DNA of 64,000 nucleotides, taken from the NCBI GenBank assembly GCA_016743235.1, contig VRZD01000020.1:1-64000 (forward strand). Direction: 5' to 3'. The notes under the pieces were generated by a model. That model was given only the letters and a program-made list of their open reading frames with translations, was not told the DNA's origin and did no database searches. A program made the translations under genes and the position numbers. This document shows positions 1 through 8,241 of this stretch, piece by piece. Position 1 is the stretch's first letter, and each line of letters starts with the position of its first letter. Origin of the DNA: Pantanalinema sp. GBBB05 (GTDB taxonomy: Bacteria > Cyanobacteriota > Cyanobacteriia > Leptolyngbyales > Leptolyngbyaceae).

Positions 1-1
1 C

Positions 2-106
2 GGACGCTTAGTTCGTAAAACCTTGTCCTTCTCCAAGAAGTTGAGTAACCACATTGGTGCAATTTGGTACTTTGTGCATCATTACAATGCCTCTTTGCGC
101 TCTTAA
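2..106 (+). CDS. IS1-family transposase, C-terminal fragment (runs off left edge)
   Basis: The open frame enters from the window edge and ends at TAA 104-106. It encodes a 34-residue tail with RLVRKTLSFSKK followed by an HHYN motif. This matches the C-terminal end of IS1-type DDE transposases, which catalyse cut-and-paste or copy movement of the insertion sequence. The rest of the gene lies outside the window, so intactness cannot be judged. It is convergent with the phage tail genes on the other strand. Confidence 0.6.
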   Translation, partial: GRLVRKTLSFSKKLSNHIGAIWYFVHHYNASLRS

Positions 107-381
107 CCATTACCATTCATCACTACCAGGATATCAAGTAAAAATTTGTAATATCCATCAGGCGTGACGGATTTGAGTAGAATTGATGCAGCGATCGCTC
201 ACCAGTGGCGTAAGCCTGGGATATAAGAGAGTTCCGGTAAACGCTGAACGATTCGGGCGAATTCTAGATAGCCAAGCGACAAGTGGGCATCCTACGGACT
301 GAGCGATCGCAGCTATCACCACAGGTTTGACAAACCAAGGGAATACAGGAGCGTTGCCGAGACGCTCTTTTTGTTGGCGGC
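107..381. other. Intergenic between IS1 fragment and tail genes
   Basis: No supported gene. It holds the probable right flank of the IS1 copy. A 22-bp stretch around 190-211 (gcagcgatcgctcaccagtg...) recurs at 27015-27037. A terminator lies near the right end. Confidence 0.5.
349..372 (+). terminator. Intrinsic terminator
   Basis: Stem GAGCGT / ACGCTC with a 7-base loop, followed by five T on the plus strand. It would stop rightward transcription from the IS1 side before it enters the minus-strand tail genes. Confidence 0.6.
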
Positions 382-404
382 AAATCCGCAACCGTTGCGG
401 ATTT
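382..404. repeat. 23-bp dispersed palindrome, copy 1
   Basis: Arm AAATCCGCAAC, one central C, then the exact inverse arm. It lies four bases past the stop codon of the last tail gene. The central base (C or G, read on the plus strand) gives the element a polarity. About 20 copies occur in the window. Confidence 0.95.
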
Positions 405-407
405 GAT

Positions 408-683
408 TTATCGGGGCATCGTTTTGATCCGAGGCACACCCCCACGCGTGAGCGTTAGAGTACAGGTTGATCCAATCTCAGGCGTGCCAGTGGATTCCAG
501 CAGGCAGCAATAATTGCTACCGTCCTTTGCTCGAACCCGATGGCGTTGGATGCTAGTGTCATAGCCTAGGTAAACCGCTTCCGTGGGTGGCGTATTGGGT
601 GCTAGTTGTTTGGTCAGGCGATTTGCCATTGCCCGATCGAGCGCTGATCGATTCCGTTGCCGCAGGTCAAGGTCGCTATTCAT
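408..683 (-). CDS. Phage-associated small protein, end of tail-tip operon
   Basis: 91 residues of unknown function. The N-terminus is arginine-rich and charged (RQRNRSALDRAMANRL). The following globular part contains paired cysteines (YCCLL). The same N-terminal pattern (RNRERLNQATGDRLSRQ) opens the neighbouring larger gene, so the two share a module. The start overlaps the end of the upstream gene by 8 bp, which fits translational coupling in one minus-strand operon. By position it is the last gene of the tail module. Confidence 0.6.
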   Translation of the reverse strand: MNSDLDLRQRNRSALDRAMANRLTKQLAPNTPPTEAVYLGYDTSIQRHRVRAKDGSNYCCLLESTGTPEIGSTCTLTLTRGGVPRIKTMPR

Positions 684-1941
684 GGTAGGAAGCTGCGTAG
701 AAATTGAAGGTCGGAAGGTCGTAGGGTTTGGGAGGATAGACCAGCGTTTCTAAGTCCCCCTGTTTGTTGAATCCAGAACTATAGCCAGCAAACTGAATGG
801 AAATTTGAGTTTTGCCGTCTGCAAGGTAGGGGTCAAACTCGGTCTTAGGAATCGCGGTGAATCCCGTGGTTTGCACATCCAGATAGTAATCCTCCGGATC
901 AAAGGCGGTTTGGAGCCGATTGATGGTAGAGCCTGCAATCCAGAGCAAGCCGCTGGTTTGTGTAAATCCTTGCTGGGTAGCATAACGCCCGATCGCGAAT
1001 CTGCCAGACTGGTCGATCCGAATTGTGGTTAATAAGTCCTCGGTTCCAGAACTGGAGTCTTCTGGGATGGGCGGTAGACCCGCGCCCCCAGCGGTCACAT
1101 AGTTGTTACCAGTTGAGCTGGCAGAAAAATTGTAGGTCAGCTCAGGAGTGAGAGGAATTCCAGTGATGTTGGCATTGAGAGTGTTTCTAATCAGGGTGTA
1201 CCAGGGTTCCACACCGTAATAAAACACTTGTATATCTTGGGTACTCACTTCGCTGCCAGAAACCAATTGAAATGTCCCATTAAGGGTGTAACGTCGTGTT
1301 GTATTGAGTACACTGCCACCGGGTGGCACAGGGATGAGCACTCCATCCAGTGATAAGTAACTGAAGCCAAACCCGTACAGTTCCCCAATCCTGATTGTGT
1401 CCGTTGTAGTCAGGTCGATCGCGGCGGCATCTTCCGTGTTGGCAAATGACCTGAAGTGGGTTGTGGTCCCGATCGTGGTGACTAAATCAACTCGCCATAG
1501 ATCGCCACCCAGATTATCGAGAGATGCCGCAAATAAGCTCTCACCTGTTTGTAGGGTGTAGACCGCAACGGCATCAGGTTGCCATCCACCCACATAGAAG
1601 GTCTGACCTAAGCTGTACAGATACTTGATGAGTAATCGCTTGCGGGGTTGCGGCGTGGTTGGTTTCTCAGTTCTGACACGCGGCATAGCATCCATGCGAT
1701 TGCCCCGCATTGTCACCGGCTGACCATCCTCAACACCGCCGTTGGTATCTACCGCTGTCACCGGCAATGGTTTGTGTCCTGGTCGTTGCTGCCAGTAGCG
1801 TCCATCTTTGTACCCGGCAGACTGGGAGGGTAACGGCAGCTGACTATCCCGATCGCTCTTGGCTGTTTGCCGACTCAAGCGATCGCCGGTTGCCTGGTTC
1901 AGCCGTTCCCGGTTGCGATCGCTCAGCTCATCCCTGCTCAT
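676..1941 (-). CDS. Putative tail-tip or fibre protein
   Basis: 421 residues. Residues 1-100 are charged and proline-rich. The remainder is rich in Thr, Ser, Gly and aromatic residues with alternating beta-type patterns, as in phage fibre and adhesion proteins. No enzyme motif is visible. It overlaps both neighbours by a few bases and lies downstream of the 946-residue tip protein. That is where many siphophages place receptor-binding or accessory tip genes. Function is inferred from position and composition only. Confidence 0.55.
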   Translation of the reverse strand: MSRDELSDRNRERLNQATGDRLSRQTAKSDRDSQLPLPSQSAGYKDGRYWQQRPGHKPLPVTAVDTNGGVEDGQPVTMRGNRMDAMPRVRTEKPTTPQPRKRLLIKYLYSLGQTFYVGGWQPDAVAVYTLQTGESLFAASLDNLGGDLWRVDLVTTIGTTTHFRSFANTEDAAAIDLTTTDTIRIGELYGFGFSYLSLDGVLIPVPPGGSVLNTTRRYTLNGTFQLVSGSEVSTQDIQVFYYGVEPWYTLIRNTLNANITGIPLTPELTYNFSASSTGNNYVTAGGAGLPPIPEDSSSGTEDLLTTIRIDQSGRFAIGRYATQQGFTQTSGLLWIAGSTINRLQTAFDPEDYYLDVQTTGFTAIPKTEFDPYLADGKTQISIQFAGYSSGFNKQGDLETLVYPPKPYDLPTFNFYAASYHE

Positions 1942-2173
1942 CTTTCTTCTGATTCAGAAGTTCCAGTAGAGCCTTAGCATTCACGCTTGGCGGCTCACCC
2001 GTTATGGTCAGGGTCACAGGTGGAAAGACTTTGCTGATGATGCGATCGCTAATGCGGTCCGCTAATCGTTCGATCAATTTTTCTGCTAATTGATCAAGAA
2101 AATGATCGCGTTGATCAACTAATTGAGCAAGAAGATGATCACGGAAATGGTCAAAGATTTTTTTCATGATCAC
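1928..2173 (-). CDS. Small coiled-coil phage protein
   Basis: 81 residues. The N-terminal half is one amphipathic helix with repeated FxxxL and HFxDQL spacing, likely a coiled coil. The C-terminal third is a short beta/proline segment. The GTG start at 2173 overlaps the TGA of the preceding gene (GTGA); an ATG lies two codons further in. It is unrecognised as a family and may link two tip proteins, judging only by place and coil content. Confidence 0.5.
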   Translation of the reverse strand: MIMKKIFDHFRDHLLAQLVDQRDHFLDQLAEKLIERLADRISDRIISKVFPPVTLTITGEPPSVNAKALLELLNQKKDEQG

Positions 2174-2883
2174 GCCGCATTAACGTCTGCTGTCCCACTA
2201 CCCCAATTCAGGGCAATTTGGAGGGTGTCGGTTGTGCCATCCGCGATCGTGGTCGAACCGTAGATGTTGAGCCAATCGAATCGACCATTGGCATACCGAA
2301 CCCGAATTGGGGTTGATCCACCCGAGAATACGATCGCGGTCCCCCCTTCAGTCAGAGCAAGTTGAATCCACCAGGTTCCCCCTGAGTTGCCGCTGCCGAC
2401 GACAAACAGTAGGCGAGGATTACCAGAATCGAGCAACTCACTGGGCACACTGCCCCCAATATCAGCAGTGATGACAACCTTATCCCCATCTACCAGTCCT
2501 GGATCCGAGTCAAACTCCAAGCGGTCAGAAGCATCGTTGATGGTTGTTACCAGTTTGTTCGCCGTAGCGCTGGCACTGGAAATAACGATCGCTGTATCGT
2601 ACTGAAGTGCGCCTCCCGAAGCATTGAACGCAGCATTCGTCCCAGGTAGTTCCTGCCGACTCTGACCGCTATCATAACTACTGGCACTGGGGCTATAGGC
2701 TACCCGCTGGTATCCGTTCGCCTGTGCCAATTCTGCTGTCACGATCGCCAACATAGAACTGTTGTCGGTCAATACGGTGCCATTGGTGAGTAGGACATAC
2801 TTGTTATCGACATCTAGAGGTGTTGCACCTCGGTACGCTTCTGCGACCCTGCCACATAAATCTCTGGAAGGAATTGCTGTCAT
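2170..2883 (-). CDS. Putative tail adhesin/fibre-type protein
   Basis: 237 residues, low in charge, rich in Ser, Thr, Gly and Ala. It has a repeating beta pattern and a C-terminal segment with several Trp/Tyr (YANGRFDWLNIYGS). No signal peptide or catalytic motif. It follows the 946-residue tip gene by 11 bp and is coupled to the next gene by a GTGA overlap. The composition suits a virion surface protein. Confidence 0.5.
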   Translation of the reverse strand: MTAIPSRDLCGRVAEAYRGATPLDVDNKYVLLTNGTVLTDNSSMLAIVTAELAQANGYQRVAYSPSASSYDSGQSRQELPGTNAAFNASGGALQYDTAIVISSASATANKLVTTINDASDRLEFDSDPGLVDGDKVVITADIGGSVPSELLDSGNPRLLFVVGSGNSGGTWWIQLALTEGGTAIVFSGGSTPIRVRYANGRFDWLNIYGSTTIADGTTDTLQIALNWGSGTADVNAA

Positions 2884-2894
2884 TAGTTTTCACC

Positions 2895-5735
2895 TCACTC
2901 AAATGGATGTTCTGTTCCTAAGCCGTCATTCCATAAATCATCACGATCGTCACTAGATAACACTAAATCCCACAATCCAATCGCATCAAAGAAGTTACTT
3001 GACGACATCGCTCCTGTGCCGACTTGCAGCGTTGCGCCCGATAATCCACCCAACGTGATTGACACTGGTGTTGTACTGGTGGCTACCTGGCTGGTTTCAA
3101 ATTCATGCAATTCTAGACCAATCTCTGAGCCGTTCGCCCAACCAATCATCAAGAACGTGTTGGTTCGATCGCTGAGCGAGGTAGAGCTGAAATCGATCGT
3201 GGTTTCTGATGAGCTGCCATCCGACTCTCGCACAAAGAATGTGACGTTCGCCCAACCGCCTGAGATCGACGCAAAGAAGCCCCATTCGATATCCGTCTCC
3301 GTCGATCGTTGAATGAAGGTGGTTAACGGAATATTCTTCACGATGAAAGCAACGGTGATAGCGCTGCCCATGGTGAGGGCATCATCAGTGACGGTGAGTT
3401 TTTCAGTGCCATCCAGATTGCCTAAGAAGCCTGCTGCCTGACCGACTTGCCCGGTTACCCAAGTCACGCCTGTATCTGCTGTGAGGTGAGCACTGCCGAC
3501 TTCATCCGTGCCATCGCCGTTGAGGTTCCAAAAGGCTATCAGTCCAGAGAGTAGTCCGCCGCTAAAGTCTCCGGGTCCAGGTCCACCCATCCGCATCCCA
3601 CCTCTAAAGCTGCGGGTTCGGTTCCAGGTGCCCCCCGATCGCATTCCACCCACCATATCGTGGTAAATCATGCGACGAATGCCACCCCCCATTCTCATTC
3701 CGCCAATCATCGGGCGAGTGCGACCCGTGAGCGGATAGGGATAGCGCTTGATGGTGCCACCCATTCTCATTCCGCCAATCATGGGACGGTAAACGGTTGT
3801 GGGTCGGGGAACAACCAGAGCTGCATCTTCCACTAACCGCACTGAGTTGTACGGCGGTGTGACAGCGCTGGCAGAGTAACTAGGTGTGGGGTCATCCTCT
3901 GTTGCCTCGATCGTGCCAATCCAAATGCCATTGCAGCCGACAACGGCTTTATCTCTCTCATGGGTATATTGAATCGAATCTGCCTGAAAGCAATAGATGT
4001 TGCCGTCTGGCTCCTGGCACGTCCAAAGGGTGAGCGGTTCAGGATTATCAATCAGGGCATCCAGTAAGGGCGCTTGAATCTGTTGCCCCTGCCTGCGGCC
4101 AATCAATAGTAAGCCTTCGATTTGTGCCAGCTCTGCTAGTTGAGCCGCTCCCACTACTCCCACCTCTAGAGTGAATGTGCGTTCCCTCTCCTGCAAATCA
4201 CTGCCCGGATAGGTGCCAAAGCTGGCAACTCCCTCCGTCTGGAATTCTTCCAGGCTGTAGGCTTCTGGCTTACGCTCTGCCGCTGGGGGTGTCGTTTGTC
4301 CAGCATTAGAAATTTCAGTGGTGTTATTGCTGGTGATTAATGCAGTTTTGACTCTGACTCGATCGCGGGCATTGGGAGAATCAACGGTGATGTCTTTGAC
4401 TTTGACCAGTGGCTGGATAGCCGTATCAGTTTTCCAGATTTCGCGCTTGCGGGGTTGTTGGTAGCCTTCCCCGTTGACTTCGGTGTAGATGAGAACGGCA
4501 GCATCCTCATGATCTTCCTCGGGCACGATCGCGCCGATTGGTTCCTGCACAAGGGAGCGTACTAACTCGACTGTGTCCTTATCGGTGTAGCGGTATTCGT
4601 CTACAGCCACCTTCGAGAAAATGTCCACCGTTGATAGGGTGTTGCGATCGTTCTCCGATAGCCGCTTGAAATATTCCGGCATTGCCGCCGGATAGAGCCG
4701 CCGTTGCTTGGTGGTAATGGTGAGTAGTTTCCCGGTTGGGGTTTCCTCATAGGCGTGAGCTACATCGGTGTACTCGTCTAGTCCCAGTGCGGTTGATTTG
4801 GGGAATGCCACGGGTGACACAATGCCCAAAGGTGCTCGAACTAACTCCGTCCGATGTCTGGCTCCCCCGGCAATGGATTCAGTGATAACAGATGCCCGAA
4901 TCACGATCGGGTCATTCCCTGCCTCCGGATCAACCGTAGAAGCGGGTCCGTAATCTTCACTGGCAACTGATACCGTTTCAGCGTTCGCTTTCGTCCGGCT
5001 CCCAGCTCCCGCATAGACAATTCGTTCACAGGGAGTTTCACCCCCCTCCGAAGGCTCATAGGAAATTTCATCATGCCCGATCGCGAGTTCCACCACTGGA
5101 GTCCCTAGCGAAATGGCAGCAGAGACGTTGGTGATTTGTCCCTGGTTGTTCTGCCAGAGCAGGGAGATGCCACCCCAGGCAATGGTGCCTGCCAACTGCA
5201 TGAAGCTGCCACCCTGTTTATTCACCTCGAAGGGAATGGGGTAACTGTTGACCTCTCCCACCCAGTTGCTGACACCACATTGAGCAAAACACCCCGCGAT
5301 CGCGGCTGTGCGATTCACACCGTTCACATTGGCAGCAACCTGGTCATCACCTTGCTCAAAGTCTCTGAGGGCAAGTTGACAACCGACTTCGATTTCTAGG
5401 AACGGGTTGCCAGGGTAAGGCGGGAGGGGTTCAGCCAGGATGTAGAGCCACCCGCACGGATGATCTGCCCAAGTGCCATTGGATTTAGTGACTTGGAGTT
5501 TAATTAGTTGCCCTCGATGCCAGAGTGCCCGACCTTCCGCCGTGCGTGGGTTCATCGTGGCCACAGGGGCAGGATATTTGGTCACAGCAAGTGTGAGCGT
5601 CCCGGTGGTGGTAAGCAGTCCGCTACTATCTCGACTTGCCCGACCTACCTCAAAGCTGGTGTACTGGCGATCGAAGTTTAGTTCATCAGGGCCAACCCGA
5701 ACTCTAAGTTTGTGGGCAGAGGCATTTGCAGGCAT
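2895..5735 (-). CDS. Large tail-tip/baseplate protein with LamG-like C-terminus
   Basis: 946 residues. The N-terminal 600 residues resemble tail-hub proteins encoded just after minor tail genes in siphophages. Residues about 648-715 contain four spaced GGMRMGG-type repeats (one reads GGMRSGG) forming a glycine/arginine hinge. Residues about 730-946 look like a LamG/concanavalin-like sugar-binding domain (SGLIAFWNLNGDGTDE, ending DDLWNDGLG), so the protein could both organise the tail tip and bind host glycan. The start MPANASA is preceded by a TGTCA..TGACA-type motif. The gene's first codons and upstream region are duplicated at 15.8 kb. Confidence 0.7.
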   Translation of the reverse strand: MPANASAHKLRVRVGPDELNFDRQYTSFEVGRASRDSSGLLTTTGTLTLAVTKYPAPVATMNPRTAEGRALWHRGQLIKLQVTKSNGTWADHPCGWLYILAEPLPPYPGNPFLEIEVGCQLALRDFEQGDDQVAANVNGVNRTAAIAGCFAQCGVSNWVGEVNSYPIPFEVNKQGGSFMQLAGTIAWGGISLLWQNNQGQITNVSAAISLGTPVVELAIGHDEISYEPSEGGETPCERIVYAGAGSRTKANAETVSVASEDYGPASTVDPEAGNDPIVIRASVITESIAGGARHRTELVRAPLGIVSPVAFPKSTALGLDEYTDVAHAYEETPTGKLLTITTKQRRLYPAAMPEYFKRLSENDRNTLSTVDIFSKVAVDEYRYTDKDTVELVRSLVQEPIGAIVPEEDHEDAAVLIYTEVNGEGYQQPRKREIWKTDTAIQPLVKVKDITVDSPNARDRVRVKTALITSNNTTEISNAGQTTPPAAERKPEAYSLEEFQTEGVASFGTYPGSDLQERERTFTLEVGVVGAAQLAELAQIEGLLLIGRRQGQQIQAPLLDALIDNPEPLTLWTCQEPDGNIYCFQADSIQYTHERDKAVVGCNGIWIGTIEATEDDPTPSYSASAVTPPYNSVRLVEDAALVVPRPTTVYRPMIGGMRMGGTIKRYPYPLTGRTRPMIGGMRMGGGIRRMIYHDMVGGMRSGGTWNRTRSFRGGMRMGGPGPGDFSGGLLSGLIAFWNLNGDGTDEVGSAHLTADTGVTWVTGQVGQAAGFLGNLDGTEKLTVTDDALTMGSAITVAFIVKNIPLTTFIQRSTETDIEWGFFASISGGWANVTFFVRESDGSSSETTIDFSSTSLSDRTNTFLMIGWANGSEIGLELHEFETSQVATSTTPVSITLGGLSGATLQVGTGAMSSSNFFDAIGLWDLVLSSDDRDDLWNDGLGTEHPFE

Positions 5736-5753
5736 GAGGTGAAGAAGTCAGAA

Positions 5754-5770
5754 GTCACAGTTTCCTGACA
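5754..5770. promoter_or_regulatory. TGTCA/TGACA motif upstream of tail-tip gene
   Basis: GTCACAGTTTCCTGACA, a variant of an 18-bp inverted motif found just upstream of five phage genes. It lies 19 bp before the tail-tip start codon. Possible late-gene activator or repressor site. Confidence 0.45.
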
Positions 5771-5832
5771 TTCATGCACCAGTTTACCTATGACGATCGA
5801 GTTGGAGCGAAAAACATGGCTGAAGGTTATCC

Positions 5833-5855
5833 AAATCCGCAACCGTTGCGGATTT
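5833..5855. repeat. 23-bp palindrome, copy 2
   Basis: Perfect, central C. It is followed by the conserved right flank (gcagtggaggtgaggg, then CGATCG) seen beside several other copies. Confidence 0.95.
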
Positions 5856-5890
5856 GGCAGTGGAGGTGAGGGTGCGATCGAATCTATATG

Positions 5891-5950
5891 GTGTAACGTT
5901 GTGCTTGAAGACTTAGAAGCAGGTCGCGGCGAAGCTGTGTGCCTGCTTCT
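5891..5950. repeat. Degenerate attC-like start with hairpin
   Basis: GTGTAAC at 5891-5897 matches the left box of the attC-like sites at 43.7 and 51.1 kb. It is followed by a strong hairpin with AGAAGCAGG (5915-5923) and CCTGCTTCT (5942-5950). No matching GTTRRRY box was found, so the site looks remodelled. The rest of 5951-6061 has nothing I recognise. Confidence 0.4.
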
Positions 5951-6061
5951 AGTCGTAGAGAGAGTTTCAGGCGATGAAGCTGCCTTTTTGTAATGGGATT
6001 TACGAGAGGTGTAGGTAGTACGTCAGTATTGTAATTTGGCGAGAAATGGAGTAAAAGCCAG

Positions 6062-6111
6062 AACCCCGTGATACGTTGGAAGTGCGAGAACCAACTGAAT
6101 ATCACGGGGTT
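6062..6111. repeat. Inverted repeat abutting rep start: candidate replication origin or autoregulatory site
   Basis: Outer arms AACCCCGTGAT and ATCACGGGGTT (11 bp, perfect) enclose an inner stem GTTGG/CCAAC, all ending three bases before the rep start codon. Rolling-circle double-strand origins often place such cruciforms next to rep. A role in translational control is equally possible. Confidence 0.5.
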
Positions 6112-6113
6112 AA

Positions 6114-7097
6114 ATGTCTGATTCAATGGGGTCAGACCAGGTTTCTGCTATGTCTAGCATAGCGCCTGAGTCTGCTGGATCCAACAGTCAGGCTCCATCT
6201 TTATCGGAAGTTAGTCCACGGGATAAGCCGTGGGACAAACATAGAGCTTTTGCCGATAAGGTAGAGGGCTTTTATAGGAGCAGCAGTGAGTTTCAAGGCT
6301 ACGGCGAGAAAATTCATGACTGTGCTGATTTGCTGCGGTTTGGTTTGCAACTTTCTGACAATGACGCGGTTAAACTCAAGCTTCGCAGTGCTAGGTTTTG
6401 CCGATTACGGCATTGCCCTGTCTGCCAATGGCGGAGGTCGTTGAGATGGAAGGCAAAAGCTTACAAAGTGCTGCCAAGAATTGTCACAACCCACCCAAGA
6501 CACCGCTGGCTGTTCGTGACGCTCACTCAAAAAAATGTGCCAATTACGAAACTGCGTGAGACGTTGATTCACATGAACGCCAGCTTCGCGCGGCTGGTGA
6601 AGTTGAAGGCGTTCCCGGCTGAGGGCTGGCTACGATCGACAGAGGTAACGAGAGGCAAAGACGGCAGCGCTCACCCACACTTTCACTGTTTGCTGCTGGT
6701 TTCTCCAAATTACTTTTCTGGTCGCAATTACCTGAAGCAAGCGAAGTGGGTTGAGATGTGGCAGAAATCTGCAAGGCTTGACTACAACCCAATTTTGGAT
6801 GTTCGCTCAGTGAGAGAGGGAAGCAAGCCAATGGAATTAGTGCCGGAGCTGCTGAAGTATTGCACCAAGGAGTCCGACCTGGTGGCAGACAAGGAATGGT
6901 TTTTGGAGTTAACCCGACAGATGCACGGAATGAAAGGGGTTGCCACGGGTGGTCTTTTGAAGGAGTACTTGCGGGAATTAGAAGAGGAACCGGATGACCT
7001 TATTGGCTCTGATTTTGACGATATAGGGACTGATGAATTATCTGTGTATTTTGGCTGGAATCGAAAGAGCAAAAAGTATAAATTTATAGACTCTTAG
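6114..7097 (+). CDS. rep: Rolling-circle replication initiator (Rep_1-type HUH endonuclease)
   Basis: 327 residues. A cysteine cluster near residue 95 (CRLRHCPVCQWRR) gives the zinc-binding head typical of pC194/pUB110-type Rep proteins. Motif 1 is FVTLT (about residue 132), motif 2 is the HUH metal site HPHFHCLLL (about 186), and motif 3 is KYCTKESD with the nicking tyrosine (about 248). Such proteins nick a double-strand origin and start plasmid rolling-circle replication. All motifs are intact. The gene points opposite to the phage genes and lies in the cassette region of unit 1, so a small plasmid seems to have been captured. Confidence 0.85.
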   Translation: MSDSMGSDQVSAMSSIAPESAGSNSQAPSLSEVSPRDKPWDKHRAFADKVEGFYRSSSEFQGYGEKIHDCADLLRFGLQLSDNDAVKLKLRSARFCRLRHCPVCQWRRSLRWKAKAYKVLPRIVTTHPRHRWLFVTLTQKNVPITKLRETLIHMNASFARLVKLKAFPAEGWLRSTEVTRGKDGSAHPHFHCLLLVSPNYFSGRNYLKQAKWVEMWQKSARLDYNPILDVRSVREGSKPMELVPELLKYCTKESDLVADKEWFLELTRQMHGMKGVATGGLLKEYLRELEEEPDDLIGSDFDDIGTDELSVYFGWNRKSKKYKFIDS

Positions 7098-7197
7098 TGA
7101 GGCAAGAAAGTCGCCATATTGAAAGTAAAAACCTGTTCGACCACTTGACTCTATAGCTGAAGAGTGATATATTAGAAGAGTGCCTAAAAATGGTGCA

Positions 7198-7287
7198 ATG
7201 TTGAATTTGGAAAAAAATAAAATGCTTGAAGACTTAGTTAAAAAGGTAGTTTCTGAAGATGAAAAAAACAAAGCGTTTACTATGTGA
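7198..7287 (+). CDS. Very small ORF downstream of rep
   Basis: 29 codons, highly charged (Lys/Glu), AT-rich like the rep 3' flank. It overlaps the start of the next frame. Possibly a leader or decayed plasmid gene; there is no family evidence. Confidence 0.25.
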   Translation: MLNLEKNKMLEDLVKKVVSEDEKNKAFTM

Positions 7288-7465
7288 TAAAAGTGTAAAT
7301 ACAGTTTACGAAAACTGTTTCAACAAAATTGAAATTAATATATTTATTTTTATAGCCTTTCTTATTTTTGGATTAATAACCTTTCAATCAGGTCTATCAA
7401 TTAAGTCCCAGTTTTTGATAGATGTGACACCTATAACTCGTAACACTGAAAGGTCTAACAAATAG
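7259..7465 (+). CDS. Small membrane protein, plasmid-derived
   Basis: 68 residues, with one clear membrane segment (IFIFIAFLIFGLITF, about residues 28-42) between a basic N-terminus and a polar tail. Base composition is much more AT-rich than the surrounding phage genes, matching its origin with rep. No Shine-Dalgarno is obvious, and function is unknown. Confidence 0.35.
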   Translation: MKKTKRLLCDKSVNTVYENCFNKIEINIFIFIAFLIFGLITFQSGLSIKSQFLIDVTPITRNTERSNK

Positions 7466-7502
7466 AATTTAGGTAATGTGCGCTGCTGGGAAGCAACACA
7501 GG

Positions 7503-7797
7503 AACGAGCAGATTTCCTCCAGTAGTCTCACTTATTGAAAGCTGGAGGAAATTGCTATAACTGCTTGTTGGAAAATCCGCCTCCCCCTTTGGGGGACGGG
7601 AGGGGGTCTTTGGCTGTTTATGTAGGAACTGAGCCTACAATTCTTGGCGACCCGGCGTTCTTTTGGTGGAGCTATTAGGGGTTAGACACGGCTCAAGGTT
7701 GCATCCTGTTCGCCATCTTCAAGGTGGGAACAACAGGCTTGTAAATCAAGAAGTCCGTTCTGCGACTCTTGCTAGCACCCCCAGGAGGTGATGACGA
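7503..7797 (+). ncRNA. Structured RNA resembling HEARO / IscB omega-RNA
   Basis: A dense run of hairpins ends at a strong ribosome-binding site. The outer stem is 7503-7511/7561-7569, extended by ATTTCCTCCAG/CTGGAGGAAAT (7512-7522/7542-7552). Then come CCCCC-TTT-GGGGG (7583-7595), TGTAGG/CCTACA (7621-7639), CCTGTT/AACAGG (7705-7737) enclosing CCATCT/AGGTGG, and CTTG/CAAG (7738-7750). About 200 bases of structure directly 5' of an ORF with AGGAGGTGATG is the layout of HEARO RNAs, which guide IscB nucleases. No IscB follows, so this would be a standalone copy. The family call rests on remembered features. Confidence 0.45.
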
Positions 7798-7935
7798 ATG
7801 AAGTTTACTTCGCTGATACTCTGTATCTGGCTGGTCTTTCATCCAACAGATAGGCAGTCTATGAGGGAAGCGCTTGAAGTGTTGCTCCTAGCCCAAGCTG
7901 CTATGACTCAGGTTCGCAAACCGAAACAAATGTAG
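7798..7935 (+). CDS. 45-residue ORF after the structured RNA
   Basis: ATG follows AGGAGGTGATGACGA, the best Shine-Dalgarno in this part of the window. The product has a hydrophobic start (FTSLILCIWLVF) and a basic tail (TQVRKPKQM). It does not resemble the N-terminus of IscB. It may be a replaced or remnant cargo frame of the RNA element. Confidence 0.35.
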   Translation: MKFTSLILCIWLVFHPTDRQSMREALEVLLLAQAAMTQVRKPKQM

Positions 7936-7995
7936 GTTGATTTCGACGCAATCACAACAATCTGCTGTGATTGCGCGATCGTGGCGCGGTCGAAC

Positions 7996-8241
7996 TTAAG
8001 GATTTGCTATCCAAACCCACAACTTAGCTAGCCAGCCAAGTCGGTATGGAATTTTAGCTTTCAACTCTCCCAATACCTGCCCATTGCTGATTTGGAGAAG
8101 TCTTCGTTTGGCATCTTCATGAGATTCTGCCTTGATTTCTAAAGCCCAAGTTTCATTTTTGTACCTGTATTCGCACAAAAACGTTTTTGTGCGAATACAA
8201 TTAATTGGTTCACCTGTATTAGTAGGGGGATACTCTCTCAT
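7996..8241 (-). CDS. Conserved small hypothetical protein
   Basis: 81 residues: FLCEYRYKNETWALEIKAESHEDAKRRL followed by a GELKAKIP and LGWLAKL tail, a pattern I associate with small accessory proteins in phages and islands. Its ATG at 8241 overlaps the ATG of the divergent DUF1508 gene within a single CATG, so the two genes must be expressed from promoters inside each other. Confidence 0.55.
   Translation of the reverse strand: MREYPPTNTGEPINCIRTKTFLCEYRYKNETWALEIKAESHEDAKRRLLQISNGQVLGELKAKIPYRLGWLAKLWVWIANP

Larger units (their letters stand above)
5731..5881. repeat. Left direct repeat flanking unit 1 (DR-L)
   Basis: About 150 bp, starting inside the first codons of the tail-tip gene, is nearly identical to 15807-15956. 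It differs by a 1-bp indel, a few substitutions and the central base of the palindrome. Weaker similarity extends left to 5713. The two copies bracket roughly 10 kb. Confidence 0.85.

Noticed and set aside
158..445. 95-codon frame on the minus strand at the left edge
   Set aside because: It runs through the palindrome and terminator, has no ribosome-binding site and resembles no protein.
7681..7687. GTTAGAC box inside the structured RNA
   Set aside because: No matching RYYYAAC box or inner stem; it lies within the hairpin series and is probably chance.
7798..7935. Start of an IscB gene
   Set aside because: The 45-residue product lacks the IscB N-terminal PLMP-type motif and ends before any RuvC residue.
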